DNA of 64,000 nucleotides from Pseudomonas triclosanedens (GTDB lineage: Bacteria > Pseudomonadota > Gammaproteobacteria > Pseudomonadales > Pseudomonadaceae). Of the stretch, positions 45,824 to 55,399 are shown piece by piece. A program made the translations under genes and the position numbers. The DNA is taken from NCBI RefSeq assembly GCF_026686735.1, contig NZ_CP113432.1, positions 5,321,001-5,385,000 on the forward strand, written 5' to 3'. Below the pieces are notes generated by a model that did not search any database, was not told the origin of the DNA, and was given only the letters and a program-made list of their open reading frames with translations. The stretch's first letter is position 1. The number at the start of each line of letters is the position of its first letter.

Positions 45824-46906
45824 TCAGCCGCTGTGCGTGCGGAATGCCGACCAGAGCCGGGTGCGCTCGCGCTGCTGTTTCAGAGTCAGCAACTGTTCGC
45901 CGAACAACTTCTGGCGCACCGCTGCCGGCGGATAGATGTCCGGATCGCCGGATACTTCGGCAGATAGCAACGGCTTGGCCTTCTGGTTGGCGTTGGCGAA
46001 GAACAGGGTGTTGGTCAGCTCCGCGATGGACTCCGGGCGCAGCATGAAGTCGATGAACGCACGGGCCTCCTGGGGGTGCGGGGCATCCACCGGAATCGCC
46101 ATCATGTCGAACCAAATCAGCGTGCCTTCCTTCGGGATCCGGTAGAGCACCTCGAACGGCTTGTGCGCCTGCTTCGCCTGGCTGGCGCCCATCAGCGCGT
46201 CGCCGGAGTAGGTCAAGGCGAGGCAGAGGGTGCCGTTGGCGAGATCGTTGATGTGGTTGCCGCTGGCGATGTAGCGCACGTTGGGTTGCAGCTTGCGCAG
46301 CAGCTCGCGGACCTCCGCGAGGTCGGCGGCGGCGGTGCTGTAGGGCGGCTTTCCGAGGTAGTTCAGCGCGACACTGATGATTTCCTGCGGCGAATCGACC
46401 AGCGAGATTCCACAATCGGCCAGGCGGCTGGCGTACTCGGGCCTGAACAGCAGGTCGAGGCTGTCCAGCGGCGCATCGGGAATGCGTTTCTGTACGGCCT
46501 CTCTGTTGATGGCGAGGCCGACGGTACCCCAGGTGTAGGGCACGCCGAAGCGGTTGCCGGGGTCGATGGTGGCGAGCTTGGCCAGCAACTCCGGGTCGAG
46601 ATTGGCGAAGTTGCCCAGGCGCTGCGCATCGACCGGCTGCACCGCCCTGGCCTGGATCGCCCGGGCCAGCCCGCTGCTGGCGGGGAACACGATGTCGTAG
46701 CCGCTGCCACCGGTCATCAGCTTGCTGTCGAGCACCTCGGCACTGTCGAAGGTGTCGTACTTCACCCGGATACCGGTTTCACTCTGGAAGCGCGCGAGCG
46801 CCTGGGTACCGACGTAATCCGCCCAACTGTACAGGTTGAGCACCCGCTCCTGCGCCTGCAGGGGCAACGCCAGGGCCAGCAAGGCCGCCCAATGGAACGC
46901 ACGCAT
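45824..46906 (-). CDS. Orphan PotF/SpuD-like periplasmic polyamine-binding protein
   Basis: A 360-residue exported binding protein. The signal peptide MRAFHWAALLALALPLQAQ is followed by VLNLYSWADYVGTQALARFQSETGIRVKYDTFDS, the PotD/PotF N-terminal signature. MTGGSGYDIVFPAS and PYTWGTVGLAINRE continue the fold. ATG 46906 has GAGG eight bases upstream. No permease or ATPase gene accompanies it, so it must use a transporter encoded elsewhere or act in sensing. It is the first gene of a two-gene operon with speB and divergent from a LysR regulator. Confidence 0.88.
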   Translation of the reverse strand: MRAFHWAALLALALPLQAQERVLNLYSWADYVGTQALARFQSETGIRVKYDTFDSAEVLDSKLMTGGSGYDIVFPASSGLARAIQARAVQPVDAQRLGNFANLDPELLAKLATIDPGNRFGVPYTWGTVGLAINREAVQKRIPDAPLDSLDLLFRPEYASRLADCGISLVDSPQEIISVALNYLGKPPYSTAAADLAEVRELLRKLQPNVRYIASGNHINDLANGTLCLALTYSGDALMGASQAKQAHKPFEVLYRIPKEGTLIWFDMMAIPVDAPHPQEARAFIDFMLRPESIAELTNTLFFANANQKAKPLLSAEVSGDPDIYPPAAVRQKLFGEQLLTLKQQRERTRLWSAFRTHSG

Positions 46907-46957
46907 GATCATCGCCTCGGGTCGTTGTGGTGATGAAGCGAGCATGCAGGGCGCTTT

Positions 46958-46988
46958 ACTTTGCAAAAATACAAAGTTAATAACTTTG
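46958..46988. promoter_or_regulatory. Three-half-site operator with a perfect 17-bp palindrome
   Basis: CAAAGTTAATAACTTTG at 46972-46988 is perfectly palindromic. A further ACTTTG at 46958-46963 is inverted relative to CAAAGT at 46972-46977 with 8 bases between. The AT-rich block stands out in GC-rich DNA and lies between the divergent binding-protein and LysR genes, 32 bases before the LysR start. It is a strong candidate for the LysR protein's activation and recognition sites. Confidence 0.7.
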
Positions 46989-47020
46989 GCATTTCATCGA
47001 GCCAATGTTTGGAGACGACG

Positions 47021-47929
47021 ATGCTCAGCCAATTGCGCGATCTCGACCTGCAACTGCTGCGCCTGTTCGTCACGGTGGTCGAATGCGGCGGCTTCAGCGC
47101 CGCGCAGGGTGAACTGGGGCTCAGCCAGCCGAGCATCAGCATCCAGATGGCGAAGCTGGAAACCCGTCTGGGGTATCGCCTGTGCGAGCGCGGCAAGGGT
47201 GGTTTCCGGCTGACGCCCAAGGGCGAGCACCTGCTGCAATCGACCCGGCGGCTGCTGGTCGCCATCGAGAGTTTTCGAAACGAGGCCCGCGGCGTCGCCG
47301 ACAAGCTGCTGGGGGAAGTACGTCTCGGGCTGTCGGAAGCGCTCGACGAACGGGTGCTGGCACAGCTCTCCGATGCCATCCGGCGATTCCGCCAGCGCAA
47401 CGAGGCGGTGACGCTGGAGCTGGTGACCACGACGCCCGCCGAGCTGGAGCGCCAGTTGCTGCAGGACCGCCTGCACCTCGCCATCGGCTACTTTGCCGGC
47501 ACCCAGGCGGCGCTGGAGCACGTGCCGCTGTTCAGCGAGCCGCAGGGGCTATACTGCGGCGTCGGGCACCCGGTCTTCGACGATCCATCGGCCAGCCGCG
47601 AGTCCCTCGCCGACGCCGACCAGGTGCATCACCCCTATCGCTTCATCGCCGACGACGAACCCTTGCAGGCGAGCCGCAGCAGCGCACGCAGCGAACAGAT
47701 GGACGGCAGCCTGGCGTTCATACTCTCCGGCCAGCACATCGGCTACCTGCCCAGGCACATCGCCGCGCCGTGGCTGGAGCGGGGCCGACTGCGCGAGCTG
47801 CTGCCCGAGGAGCTGGGGTTCGACGTAGCCTTCAGCCTCACCCGCCACCGCGGCCGACGCCCCGGCGAGGCGGAGGAAGCCTTTGCCGCCGACCTGCTGG
47901 CGGCCTTCGCTTCAGACGCGTCTGATTGA
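47021..47929 (+). CDS. LysR family transcriptional regulator
   Basis: A 302-residue regulator. The N-terminal helix-turn-helix (about 10-68) includes LRLFVTVVECGGFSAAQGELGLSQPSISIQMAKLE. The effector domain covers about 95-300, ending in SLTRHRGRRPGEAEEAFAADLL. GGAG lies six bases before ATG 47021; the frame opens earlier without one. Divergent placement and the shared palindrome point to control of the polyamine-binding protein and speB, with agmatine or putrescine as possible effector. Confidence 0.9.
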   Translation: MLSQLRDLDLQLLRLFVTVVECGGFSAAQGELGLSQPSISIQMAKLETRLGYRLCERGKGGFRLTPKGEHLLQSTRRLLVAIESFRNEARGVADKLLGEVRLGLSEALDERVLAQLSDAIRRFRQRNEAVTLELVTTTPAELERQLLQDRLHLAIGYFAGTQAALEHVPLFSEPQGLYCGVGHPVFDDPSASRESLADADQVHHPYRFIADDEPLQASRSSARSEQMDGSLAFILSGQHIGYLPRHIAAPWLERGRLRELLPEELGFDVAFSLTRHRGRRPGEAEEAFAADLLAAFASDASD

Positions 47930-48068
47930 CGCACCCGACGAACGGGAACCCGGCGTCTGCCGCGAGGTCCGAAGCGACCTCTCATGTCTTGTCACAGCTC
48001 AGCCGGGCGCACCACGGGCCGCACCGGATGCTTTCCGTTATCATGCCCGCCACCTTGTAGTCCGCGAG

Positions 48069-49925
48069 ATGTCCATGCGCCGCCTGCTCATTCTGCTCCT
48101 GCTCCTCGTCGCCCTGCCCGCCAGCGCCGGCCTGTTCGACAAACCCGCCGACAAGGGCTTCGCCGTCGTACAGCCCAGCAAGGGCGACTTCCTGCCGGTG
48201 GCCGAGGCGTTCCGCCTGAGTGTCGAGGACAGCGACAGCCAGCAGGTGAAGCTGCGCTTCATCAATGCCGACGGCTACTACCTCTACCAGCATCGATTCA
48301 GCTTCAAGGTCGAACCCGCCGACAGCGGCGTGAGCGTCGGCGAGGTGAAGCTGCCGCCGGGCAAGCAGCACCACGACGAATACTTCGGCGATACGGTGGT
48401 GTACTACGCCATCACCGATATCGACGTGCCGCTGAACAACCCGCAGCACAAGCCCTTCACTCTGGTGGTGAATTACCAGGGCTGCGCCGACCAGGGCCTG
48501 TGCTACGCGCCGGAAACCATCCGCCTGCAGATCGCGGACGGCCAGGAGGCCAGCGTCGTCAGCGCGGCGGCAGCCTCCGCAGCCGCCAAGCCAGCCGCAA
48601 GCGCCGGCAACCCCCTGGCCAGTCTGCTCGGCGACCACGAGCCAGGCAAAATCAAGAAGCTCGGCCGCGCCCTGGTGATCTTCTTCCTGCTCGGCCTCGC
48701 GCTGACCTTTACGCCCTGCGTACTGCCGATGCTGCCGATCCTTTCCGGCGTCGTGCTGCGCGGGCGTCCGGGCGGGCTGCGCGGCCTGACCCTGTCGCTG
48801 GCCTACGTGCTGCCGATGGCGCTGTGCTACGCAGTGCTCGGCACGCTGATGGGATTGTTCGGCGCCAAGCTGAACCTGCAGGCAATGCTGCAATCGCCCT
48901 GGGTACTGATCCCCTTCGCCACGTTCTTCGTGGTCTTCGCCATCGCCATGTTCGGCATGTTCGAAATGCGCCTGCCGGCCTTCATCCGCGAGCGCCTGGA
49001 CAACATGGCCAACAATACCCGCGGTGGTTCCATCGCCGGCGCGGCCACACTCGGCGTGCTGTCCAGCCTGCTGGTATCGCCCTGTGTCACCGCCCCGCTG
49101 GCCGGACTGCTGCTCTATATCAGCAGCACCGGCGATGCGGCCGGCGGCGGCATGCTGCTGTTCTCCCTGGGTCTGGGCATGGGTACGCCGCTGGTGATCT
49201 TCGCCGTCGGCGGCGGGGCGCTGCTGCCCAAGAGCGGCGCATGGATGAATGGCGTGCGCAACGTCTTCGGCGTGATGCTGCTAGCGGTGGCGATCTGGAT
49301 GCTCGAGCGCCTGGTCGCAGGCCCGGTGGCGCTGACCCTCTGGGGTACCCTGGCCGGTGGCGTCGCCCTCGCGCTGGGCACGCTCGAACTGGGGCCGAAG
49401 AGGACGCTGCAACGCGCCGGCCAGTTGATCGGCCTGATGTTCCTGGTCTACGCGGTGGCTGCCTGGACCGGCGCGCTGCGCGGCGAATCCGACCCGATGC
49501 ACCCACTGGGCCGCAGCAGCCCGGGCCTGCATGCCGGCCCGCCGACCACGACCCCCGGCGACTGGCAGAACATCACCACGCCTGCGCAGCTCAATGCCGC
49601 CCTGGCCAGCGCCCAGGCCGCCGGGCGGCCGGTGCTGCTGGACTGGTATGCCGACTGGTGCATCAGTTGCAAGATCATCGAACGCCAGGTGCTGCCAACG
49701 CCGGAAGTCCAGGCGCAATTGCCCGGCTTCGTCCTGCTGCGTTTCGACATGACCGCCAGCACCGAGGAACAGCGCGCACTGCTCGACCGCTACAACCTGT
49801 TCGGCCCACCCGCGCTGCTGTTCTTCTCGCCAAAAGGCGACGAATGGAGCGACCTGCGCATCATCGGCGAAACAGACTCCGCCACCCTGGCCGAACGCCT
49901 GAAACAGGCCGGTTCGCGCTCCTGA
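48069..49925 (+). CDS. dsbD: Thiol:disulfide interchange protein DsbD
   Basis: A 618-residue inner-membrane reductant conduit carrying electrons from thioredoxin to periplasmic DsbC/CcmG. After a signal peptide (LLILLLLLVALPASA) comes the alpha domain with the Cys pair in GCADQGLCYAP. The eight-helix beta domain has FTPCVLPMLP and SPCVTAPLAG. The C-terminal thioredoxin-like domain has Cys531 and Cys534 in DWCISCK. ATG 48069 is taken; ATG 48075 is equally plausible. In P. aeruginosa the equivalent is called dipZ. Confidence 0.94.
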   Translation: MSMRRLLILLLLLVALPASAGLFDKPADKGFAVVQPSKGDFLPVAEAFRLSVEDSDSQQVKLRFINADGYYLYQHRFSFKVEPADSGVSVGEVKLPPGKQHHDEYFGDTVVYYAITDIDVPLNNPQHKPFTLVVNYQGCADQGLCYAPETIRLQIADGQEASVVSAAAASAAAKPAASAGNPLASLLGDHEPGKIKKLGRALVIFFLLGLALTFTPCVLPMLPILSGVVLRGRPGGLRGLTLSLAYVLPMALCYAVLGTLMGLFGAKLNLQAMLQSPWVLIPFATFFVVFAIAMFGMFEMRLPAFIRERLDNMANNTRGGSIAGAATLGVLSSLLVSPCVTAPLAGLLLYISSTGDAAGGGMLLFSLGLGMGTPLVIFAVGGGALLPKSGAWMNGVRNVFGVMLLAVAIWMLERLVAGPVALTLWGTLAGGVALALGTLELGPKRTLQRAGQLIGLMFLVYAVAAWTGALRGESDPMHPLGRSSPGLHAGPPTTTPGDWQNITTPAQLNAALASAQAAGRPVLLDWYADWCISCKIIERQVLPTPEVQAQLPGFVLLRFDMTASTEEQRALLDRYNLFGPPALLFFSPKGDEWSDLRIIGETDSATLAERLKQAGSRS

Positions 49926-50217
49926 CGATGCGCTGTTCGTCGGCCCGAGCACGATGAAAGCGGCGCGGATGCCCGTTTGCCACAGGCAGATCGGGCATCC
50001 CTCCCTTGAGCACTGCGGGCAAGTCCTGCCCTCCCCGCCGCTCTCGAATGCCTGCAATCGGGCATGGATCACAGTTTGACTGCAACGCTTTTGCCGTAAT
50101 CGGTCGGCAACATGCAGACATCTACCGCAAAACCAGCATGACTGGACAGTCACGCCGGCTTTCCGGCATAGTCCCGCCCTATCTTTTCCCGCCAAGAAAA
50201 AGGACAACAGCTTCCAG

Positions 50218-50661
50218 ATGGCGACCTTACTGGTACTGCACGGGCCCAACCTCAACCTGCTGGGCACTCGCGAGCCCGACAAGTACGGCTCCGTCACCCT
50301 CGAGCAGATCAACCAGGATCTGGAGCGCCGCGCCCGCGAGGCCGGCCACCACCTGATGCACCTGCAAAGCAATGCCGAATACGAACTGATCGACCGGATT
50401 CACGCCGCGCGCAGCGAGGGTGTGGACTTCATCCTCATCAATCCGGCCGCGTTCACGCATACAAGTGTCGCCCTACGTGACGCATTGCTCGCAGTGAGCA
50501 TCCCATTCATCGAAGTGCACCTTTCCAACGTGCACAAACGTGAACCTTTCCGGCATCACTCCTACTTCTCCGACGTAGCGGTAGGGGTGATCTGCGGTCT
50601 GGGAGCCACAGGCTACCGCCTGGCCCTGGAATCCGCCCTTGAACAACTTGAACGCCCGTGA
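50218..50661 (+). CDS. aroQ: Type II 3-dehydroquinate dehydratase
   Basis: A 147-residue dodecameric shikimate-pathway enzyme. [16 protein letters not shown] carries Arg18 and Tyr23, Asn75 and His81 are in NPAAFTHTS, His101 is in [11 protein letters not shown], and Arg112 follows. The length is typical. The gap of about 290 bases before it, after dsbD, holds an AAAAAGGA ribosome site and presumably the promoter for aroQ-accB-accC. accB follows 24 bases after the stop. Confidence 0.96.
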   Translation: MATLLVLHGPNLNLLGTREPDKYGSVTLEQINQDLERRAREAGHHLMHLQSNAEYELIDRIHAARSEGVDFILINPAAFTHTSVALRDALLAVSIPFIEVHLSNVHKREPFRHHSYFSDVAVGVICGLGATGYRLALESALEQLERP

Positions 50662-50685
50662 CCTCACCTGGGAGTGCGAACACTG

Positions 50686-51150
50686 ATGGACATCCGTAAA
50701 GTCAAGAAACTGATCGAACTGCTCGAAGAATCCGGCATCGACGAGCTGGAAATCAAAGAGGGCGAAGAGTCCGTACGTATCAGCCGTCACAGCAAGACCG
50801 CCGCTGCGCCGGTTTATGCCGCCCCTGCCTACGCTGCCCCGGCTGCCGCCCCGGCTCCGGTCGCCGCTGCCGCCGCTCCGGCCGCCGAAGCCGCCCCCGC
50901 TGCACCGAAGCTCAACGGCAAGGTCGTCAGCTCGCCGATGGTCGGCACCTTCTATCGCGCCGCTTCGCCAACCTCTGCCAATTTCGTCGAAGTCGGCCAG
51001 AGCGTGAAGAAAGGCGACATCCTGTGCATCGTCGAAGCCATGAAGATGATGAACCACATCGAAGCGGAAACCAGCGGCGTGATCGAGCAGATCCTGGTGG
51101 AGAACGGCCAGCCGGTCGAGTTCGACCAGCCCCTGTTCACCATCGTTTAA
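50686..51150 (+). CDS. accB: Acetyl-CoA carboxylase biotin carboxyl carrier protein
   Basis: A 154-residue carrier. The N-terminal helix region ([20 protein letters not shown]) is joined by an Ala/Pro-rich flexible linker (about 42-80) to the biotinyl domain. Biotin attaches to Lys120 in [12 protein letters not shown] 50686 with GGGAG upstream is the family start. It works with AccC, encoded 17 bases downstream, in the first step of fatty-acid synthesis. Confidence 0.97.
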   Translation: MDIRKVKKLIELLEESGIDELEIKEGEESVRISRHSKTAAAPVYAAPAYAAPAAAPAPVAAAAAPAAEAAPAAPKLNGKVVSSPMVGTFYRAASPTSANFVEVGQSVKKGDILCIVEAMKMMNHIEAETSGVIEQILVENGQPVEFDQPLFTIV

Positions 51151-51167
51151 TCCGCGGGGAGCCTGCG

Positions 51168-52517
51168 ATGTTGGAAAAAGTACTGATCGCCAACCGCGGC
51201 GAAATCGCACTGCGCATCCTGCGCGCGTGCAAGGAGCTGGGCATCAAGACGGTGGCCGTGCACTCGACCGCCGACCGTGAACTGATGCACCTGTCGCTGG
51301 CCGACGAAGCGGTCTGCATCGGTCCGGCACCTGCCGCGCAGTCCTACCTGCACATCCCGGCGATCATCGCCGCGGCCGAGGTAACCGGCGCCGTGGGTAT
51401 CCACCCCGGCTACGGCTTCCTCGCCGAAAACGCCGACTTCGCCGAACAGGTCGAGCGCTCGGGCTTCACCTTCATCGGCCCGAGCGCCGACGTCATACGC
51501 CTGATGGGTGACAAGGTGTCCGCCAAGGACGCCATGAAGAAAGCCGGCGTTCCGACCGTGCCGGGCTCCGACGGCCCGCTGCCGGAAGACGAGGAAACCG
51601 CGCTGGCGATCGCTCGCGAAGTGGGTTACCCGGTGATCATCAAGGCCGCCGGCGGCGGCGGTGGTCGCGGCATGCGCGTGGTTCACCACGAGGAAGACCT
51701 GATCAAGTCCGCCAAGCTGACCCGCACCGAAGCAGGCGCCGCTTTCGGCAACTCGATGGTCTACCTGGAGAAATTCCTGACCAACCCGCGTCACGTGGAA
51801 GTACAGGTCCTCTCCGACGGCCAGGGCAACGCCATCCACCTGGGTGACCGCGACTGCTCCCTGCAGCGCCGCCATCAGAAGGTACTGGAAGAAGCGCCAG
51901 CTCCGGGCATCGACGAGAAGGCCCGCGCAGAAGTGCTGGCCCGCTGTGTCCAGGCCTGCGTTGAAATCGGCTACCGTGGCGCTGGTACTTTCGAGTTCCT
52001 CTATGAAAACGGCCGCTTCTACTTCATCGAGATGAACACCCGCGTACAGGTTGAGCATCCGGTGTCGGAGATGGTTACCGGCGTGGATATCGTCAAGGAG
52101 ATGCTCAGCATCGCCTCGGGCAACAAGCTGTCGATCAAGCAGGAAGACGTGGTCATCCGTGGCCATGCGCTGGAATGCCGGATCAACGCCGAAGACCCGA
52201 AGACCTTCATGCCCAGCCCGGGCAAGGTGAAGCACTTCCACGCTCCGGGCGGCAACGGCGTTCGCGTCGATTCTCACCTGTACAGCGGTTACGCGGTTCC
52301 GCCTAACTACGACTCGCTGGTAGGCAAGATCATCACCTACGGCAAGGACCGCGACGAAGCCCTGGCGCGCATGCGCAATGCCCTGGACGAGCTGATCGTC
52401 GATGGCATCAAGACCAATACCGAGCTGCACAAGGATCTGGTCCGGGACAAGGAGTTCTGCAAGGGTGGCGTGAACATCCACTACCTGGAGAAGAAGCTGG
52501 GCATGGACAAGCACTGA
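51168..52517 (+). CDS. accC: Acetyl-CoA carboxylase biotin carboxylase subunit
   Basis: A 449-residue ATP-grasp enzyme carboxylating the biotin on Acc[22 protein letters not shown] starts the pre-ATP-grasp domain. The mobile glycine loop is [11 protein letters not shown], and the carboxylase signature is [30 protein letters not shown] carries the catalytic Glu and Arg. ATG 51168 has GGGGAGCC upstream. A strong hairpin terminator follows. Confidence 0.97.
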   Translation: MLEKVLIANRGEIALRILRACKELGIKTVAVHSTADRELMHLSLADEAVCIGPAPAAQSYLHIPAIIAAAEVTGAVGIHPGYGFLAENADFAEQVERSGFTFIGPSADVIRLMGDKVSAKDAMKKAGVPTVPGSDGPLPEDEETALAIAREVGYPVIIKAAGGGGGRGMRVVHHEEDLIKSAKLTRTEAGAAFGNSMVYLEKFLTNPRHVEVQVLSDGQGNAIHLGDRDCSLQRRHQKVLEEAPAPGIDEKARAEVLARCVQACVEIGYRGAGTFEFLYENGRFYFIEMNTRVQVEHPVSEMVTGVDIVKEMLSIASGNKLSIKQEDVVIRGHALECRINAEDPKTFMPSPGKVKHFHAPGGNGVRVDSHLYSGYAVPPNYDSLVGKIITYGKDRDEALARMRNALDELIVDGIKTNTELHKDLVRDKEFCKGGVNIHYLEKKLGMDKH

Positions 52518-52543
52518 GCCTGTCCGAGGCCGGGTCGCTCCAC

Positions 52544-52573
52544 CACAAGGGCCGCCTCCGGGCGGCCCTTGTG
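52544..52573 (+). terminator. Strong hairpin terminator after accC
   Basis: CACAAGGGCCGCC (52544-52556) and GGCGGCCCTTGTG (52561-52573) form a perfect 13-base stem with a TCCG loop. It starts 27 bases after the accC stop. The following bases are CGTTGTGG rather than a T run, so some read-through to prmA is possible. Confidence 0.75.
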
Positions 52574-52683
52574 CGTTGTGGCACGCTGGTGCGGCACAGT
52601 GCCGTGCAGTAAGCTTGCCGCCTTTATCTGCGGGCTGCCCAGGCGGCCCGTTGTCTTTTCCAGCACCATCGAGGTACCGCCCC

Positions 52684-53562
52684 ATGCCCTGGCTCCAAGT
52701 TCGACTCGCCATCACCCCGGAACAGGCGGAAACCTACGAAGATGCTCTGCTGGAGGTCGGCGCCGTTTCGGTGACTTTCATGGACGCCGAAGACCAGCCG
52801 ATCTTCGAACCCGACCTCGGCACCACCCCGCTGTGGAGCCATACCCACCTGCTCGCCCTGTTCGAAGCCGATACCGACGAGACCGCGCTGGTCGCCCACC
52901 TGACCCTGCTGACCGGCGGCGACCTGCCGCAGCACCAGATCGAGCGCATCGAAGACCAGGACTGGGAGCGCAGTTGGATGGACAATTTCCAGCCCATGCG
53001 CTTCGGCCGCCGCCTGTGGATCGTCCCCAGTTGGCACGACGCCCCCGAGCCTGATGCGGTGAACCTGCTGCTCGATCCGGGCCTGGCCTTTGGCACCGGC
53101 ACCCACCCGACCACCGCACTGTGCCTGGAATGGCTCGACGGACAAGCTCTGGACGGCCAGTATGTCCTCGACTTCGGCTGCGGCTCGGGCATCCTGGCCA
53201 TCGCCTCGCTGCTGTTGGGTGCCGGGCGAGCCGTCGGCACCGACATCGATCCGCAGGCGCTGGAGGCCTCCCGCGACAACGCCTCGCGCAACGGCATCGA
53301 CCCGGCAAGCTTCCCGGTCTACCTGCCCGCCGATCTGCCGAAAGAGCCGGCGGACGTGTTGGTGGCGAACATTCTGGCCGGTCCGCTGGTCTCACTGGCA
53401 GAACAACTCACCACCCTGGTCAAGCCGGGCGGCCTGCTGGCCCTGTCGGGCATCCTCGCCGAACAGGCCGAGGAAGTCCGCGCTGCCTATGCCGATGCCT
53501 TCGATCTCGACCCGACCGCCGAGCGCGACGGCTGGATCCGCATCAGCGGCCGCCGCCGCTGA
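52684..53562 (+). CDS. prmA: Ribosomal protein L11 methyltransferase
   Basis: A 292-residue SAM enzyme that trimethylates L11. The N-terminal substrate domain (about 1-95) begins [16 protein letters not shown]. The catalytic domain has [16 protein letters not shown] and the SAM loop [16 protein letters not shown] at about 161-176, with [10 protein letters not shown] replacing the usual NPPY-like motif. The length is typical. A zinc-ribbon DUF3426 gene follows after 59 bases. Confidence 0.95.
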   Translation: MPWLQVRLAITPEQAETYEDALLEVGAVSVTFMDAEDQPIFEPDLGTTPLWSHTHLLALFEADTDETALVAHLTLLTGGDLPQHQIERIEDQDWERSWMDNFQPMRFGRRLWIVPSWHDAPEPDAVNLLLDPGLAFGTGTHPTTALCLEWLDGQALDGQYVLDFGCGSGILAIASLLLGAGRAVGTDIDPQALEASRDNASRNGIDPASFPVYLPADLPKEPADVLVANILAGPLVSLAEQLTTLVKPGGLLALSGILAEQAEEVRAAYADAFDLDPTAERDGWIRISGRRR

Positions 53563-53621
53563 CTGCCCGCCGTTCAGGGCTTGAGTTAGACTAACCGCCT
53601 GATTTTTCGCCGGACCGCCGC

Positions 53622-55163
53622 ATGAGCGAGAGCTTCATCACACAGTGCCCCCATTGCCAGACCCGATTCCGCGTCAGCCAGGCGCAATTGGGTGCGGCCA
53701 ACGGTGCTGTGCGTTGCGGAACCTGCCTGAAGGTGTTCAACGCGCCGCAGAACATCTACGGCGAGCGCCCCACCGCAGCTCCGGCAGCTCCGGCAGCTCC
53801 GGCAGCTCCGGCAGCTCCGGCAGCTCCGGCAGCTCCGGCAGCTCCGGCAGCTCCGGCAGCTCCGGCAGCTCCGCTACAGGCTGCCGCCACGGAAGTGATC
53901 AAGCCAGCGGCCCCGCCGGTAACGCCCAGCGCGCCGGCACCGGCCGTGGAGCCGGGCGCGTCGAAGCCAGCTCCCGCCTTTGCCGCTCTATCGCCCGAAC
54001 CGGGTGCGCCGACCGCCCCCGGCACGGCGACACTTGGCTGGCCCCTTGCGCCCCACGCGGCGCGTCCCTCCAGCGACACCGCCGCGCCCGAGCCCGCCAA
54101 AGCTCCGGGCGAACCCGCCAGGGCCGAACCTGCCGCGGCCAGGACTAAGGACGAGACGCTGTGGATCCATGACGACCTGGATCTGGACAGCCTCAACCTG
54201 GATGAAGAACTGGCCAAGCTGGACGAGTTCGAGCTGTCCCAGGAATTCCTCAGCATCGACCGCGCCCCCGCGCCTAGCGAAGCGCTGCTCGTCCGCCAGG
54301 ACGACAAGCGCGATCCGCATGACGAGCGCTGGGCCGAAGCCTTGCTGCAGGAAGAACAGAACAAGGACACCCGCACCACCCGCCAGGAGCCCAGTCTCGG
54401 CCAACTGCCCACCGAAGAAGCGCCAGCCGTCGTACAGGCCGTCACAGCCGAACCGGAAAGCAAGCCGCCAACCATCGCTGCCAGCGCCACCGATGAAGAC
54501 GACGAACGCCTGCCGACCTTCAGCGCACGCCGCGACGAAGAGATCGAAGGCGCCGACGACGAGCACGACGACAGCGTCGACCAGACCACCGACCGCCGCG
54601 CCGAACCGGCGCTGCGCGACGATGGGCTGCATGACCTCAGCGACGAACCGCTGCAACTGGACTGGCAGAAGCCCAAGAGCCGCTGGGGCCGCCGCCTGTT
54701 CTGGCTGCTGCTGGTAGTGCTAGGCCTTGCCGGACTGGCCGCGCAATACATCGCCTATCACTTCGAGGAACTGGCCCGCCAGGACCAGTACCGCCCATGG
54801 TTCGCCCAATTGTGCCCGGAACTGGGCTGCACCCTGCCATCCAAGGTCGATGTGGAGCAGATCCGCAGCAGCAACCTGGTGGTGCGCAGCCACCCGGAGT
54901 TCAGCGGCGCACTGGTCGTCGACGCCATCATCTACAACCGCGCGAACTTCTCCCAGCCCTTCCCGCTGCTGGAAATGCGCTTCGCCGACCTGAATGGCCA
55001 ACTGATCGCCAGCCGCCGCTTCAAGCCCAGCGAATACCTTTCGGGAGAACTGGCCGGGCAGAGCGAAATGCCGCCGCAGACGCCGATCCATATCTCCCTG
55101 GACATCCTCGACCCAGGCCCGAAAGCCGTGAACTACAGCCTGAGCTTCCACTCTCCGGAATGA
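53622..55163 (+). CDS. Zinc-ribbon, single-pass DUF3426 protein with AAP repeats
   Basis: A 513-residue protein. The N-terminal MJ0042-type zinc ribbon has CPHC near residue 9 and CGTC near 32. Next comes an Ala/Pro tract (about 52-84) from 11 identical 9-base units, then a long acidic low-complexity region (about 85-345). One membrane helix follows (LFWLLLVVLGLAGLAAQYI), then the periplasmic DUF3426 domain ending LDILDPGPKAVNYSLSFHSPE. The function is unknown. It sits between prmA and dusB as in related Pseudomonas. Confidence 0.88.
   Translation: MSESFITQCPHCQTRFRVSQAQLGAANGAVRCGTCLKVFNAPQNIYGERPTAAPAAPAAPAAPAAPAAPAAPAAPAAPAAPAAPLQAAATEVIKPAAPPVTPSAPAPAVEPGASKPAPAFAALSPEPGAPTAPGTATLGWPLAPHAARPSSDTAAPEPAKAPGEPARAEPAAARTKDETLWIHDDLDLDSLNLDEELAKLDEFELSQEFLSIDRAPAPSEALLVRQDDKRDPHDERWAEALLQEEQNKDTRTTRQEPSLGQLPTEEAPAVVQAVTAEPESKPPTIAASATDEDDERLPTFSARRDEEIEGADDEHDDSVDQTTDRRAEPALRDDGLHDLSDEPLQLDWQKPKSRWGRRLFWLLLVVLGLAGLAAQYIAYHFEELARQDQYRPWFAQLCPELGCTLPSKVDVEQIRSSNLVVRSHPEFSGALVVDAIIYNRANFSQPFPLLEMRFADLNGQLIASRRFKPSEYLSGELAGQSEMPPQTPIHISLDILDPGPKAVNYSLSFHSPE
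53775..53873 (+). repeat. 11 tandem copies of a 9-base unit (GCAGCTCCG)
   Basis: 99 bases made of eleven perfect GCAGCTCCG units, coding for the tripeptide Ala-Ala-Pro in the DUF3426 protein. Because the unit is a multiple of three, copy-number change would lengthen or shorten the linker without breaking the frame. Confidence 0.97.
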
Positions 55164-55399
55164 TCCGATGAGTAGTCCAGAACACAGCCAGGCGCCAGTT
55201 CCACTCGTCTTTCTACTCTGAGCGATAAGCCTTTAGCTGCTCAGAATTTATCCAAAATCGCCTTTATCCGGTCATCGAGAGCGGGTATCATGCCCTCCCT
55301 TTTTTGCTAGCACCGGTGGCAGGCCCGAAACGCTCCCGCGAGTCGTTCAGCGCGCAGCGCCTCGGTGTCCCCGCCCCACGAACAGGGAAGCCCAAGTCG

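Noticed and set aside
49926..50217. Gene or riboswitch in the dsbD-aroQ gap
   Set aside because: No frame with a ribosome site and no recognisable aptamer; only a purine-rich ribosome site for aroQ and a presumed promoter.
53775..53873. Possible CRISPR array
   Set aside because: The units are 9 bases with no spacers and code for Ala-Ala-Pro. It is a coding minisatellite.
53756..54751. A minus-strand frame with a (Gly-Ala-Ala) tract
   Set aside because: The tract is the complement of the 9-base repeat in the DUF3426 gene. The rest is Ser-rich shadow sequence.
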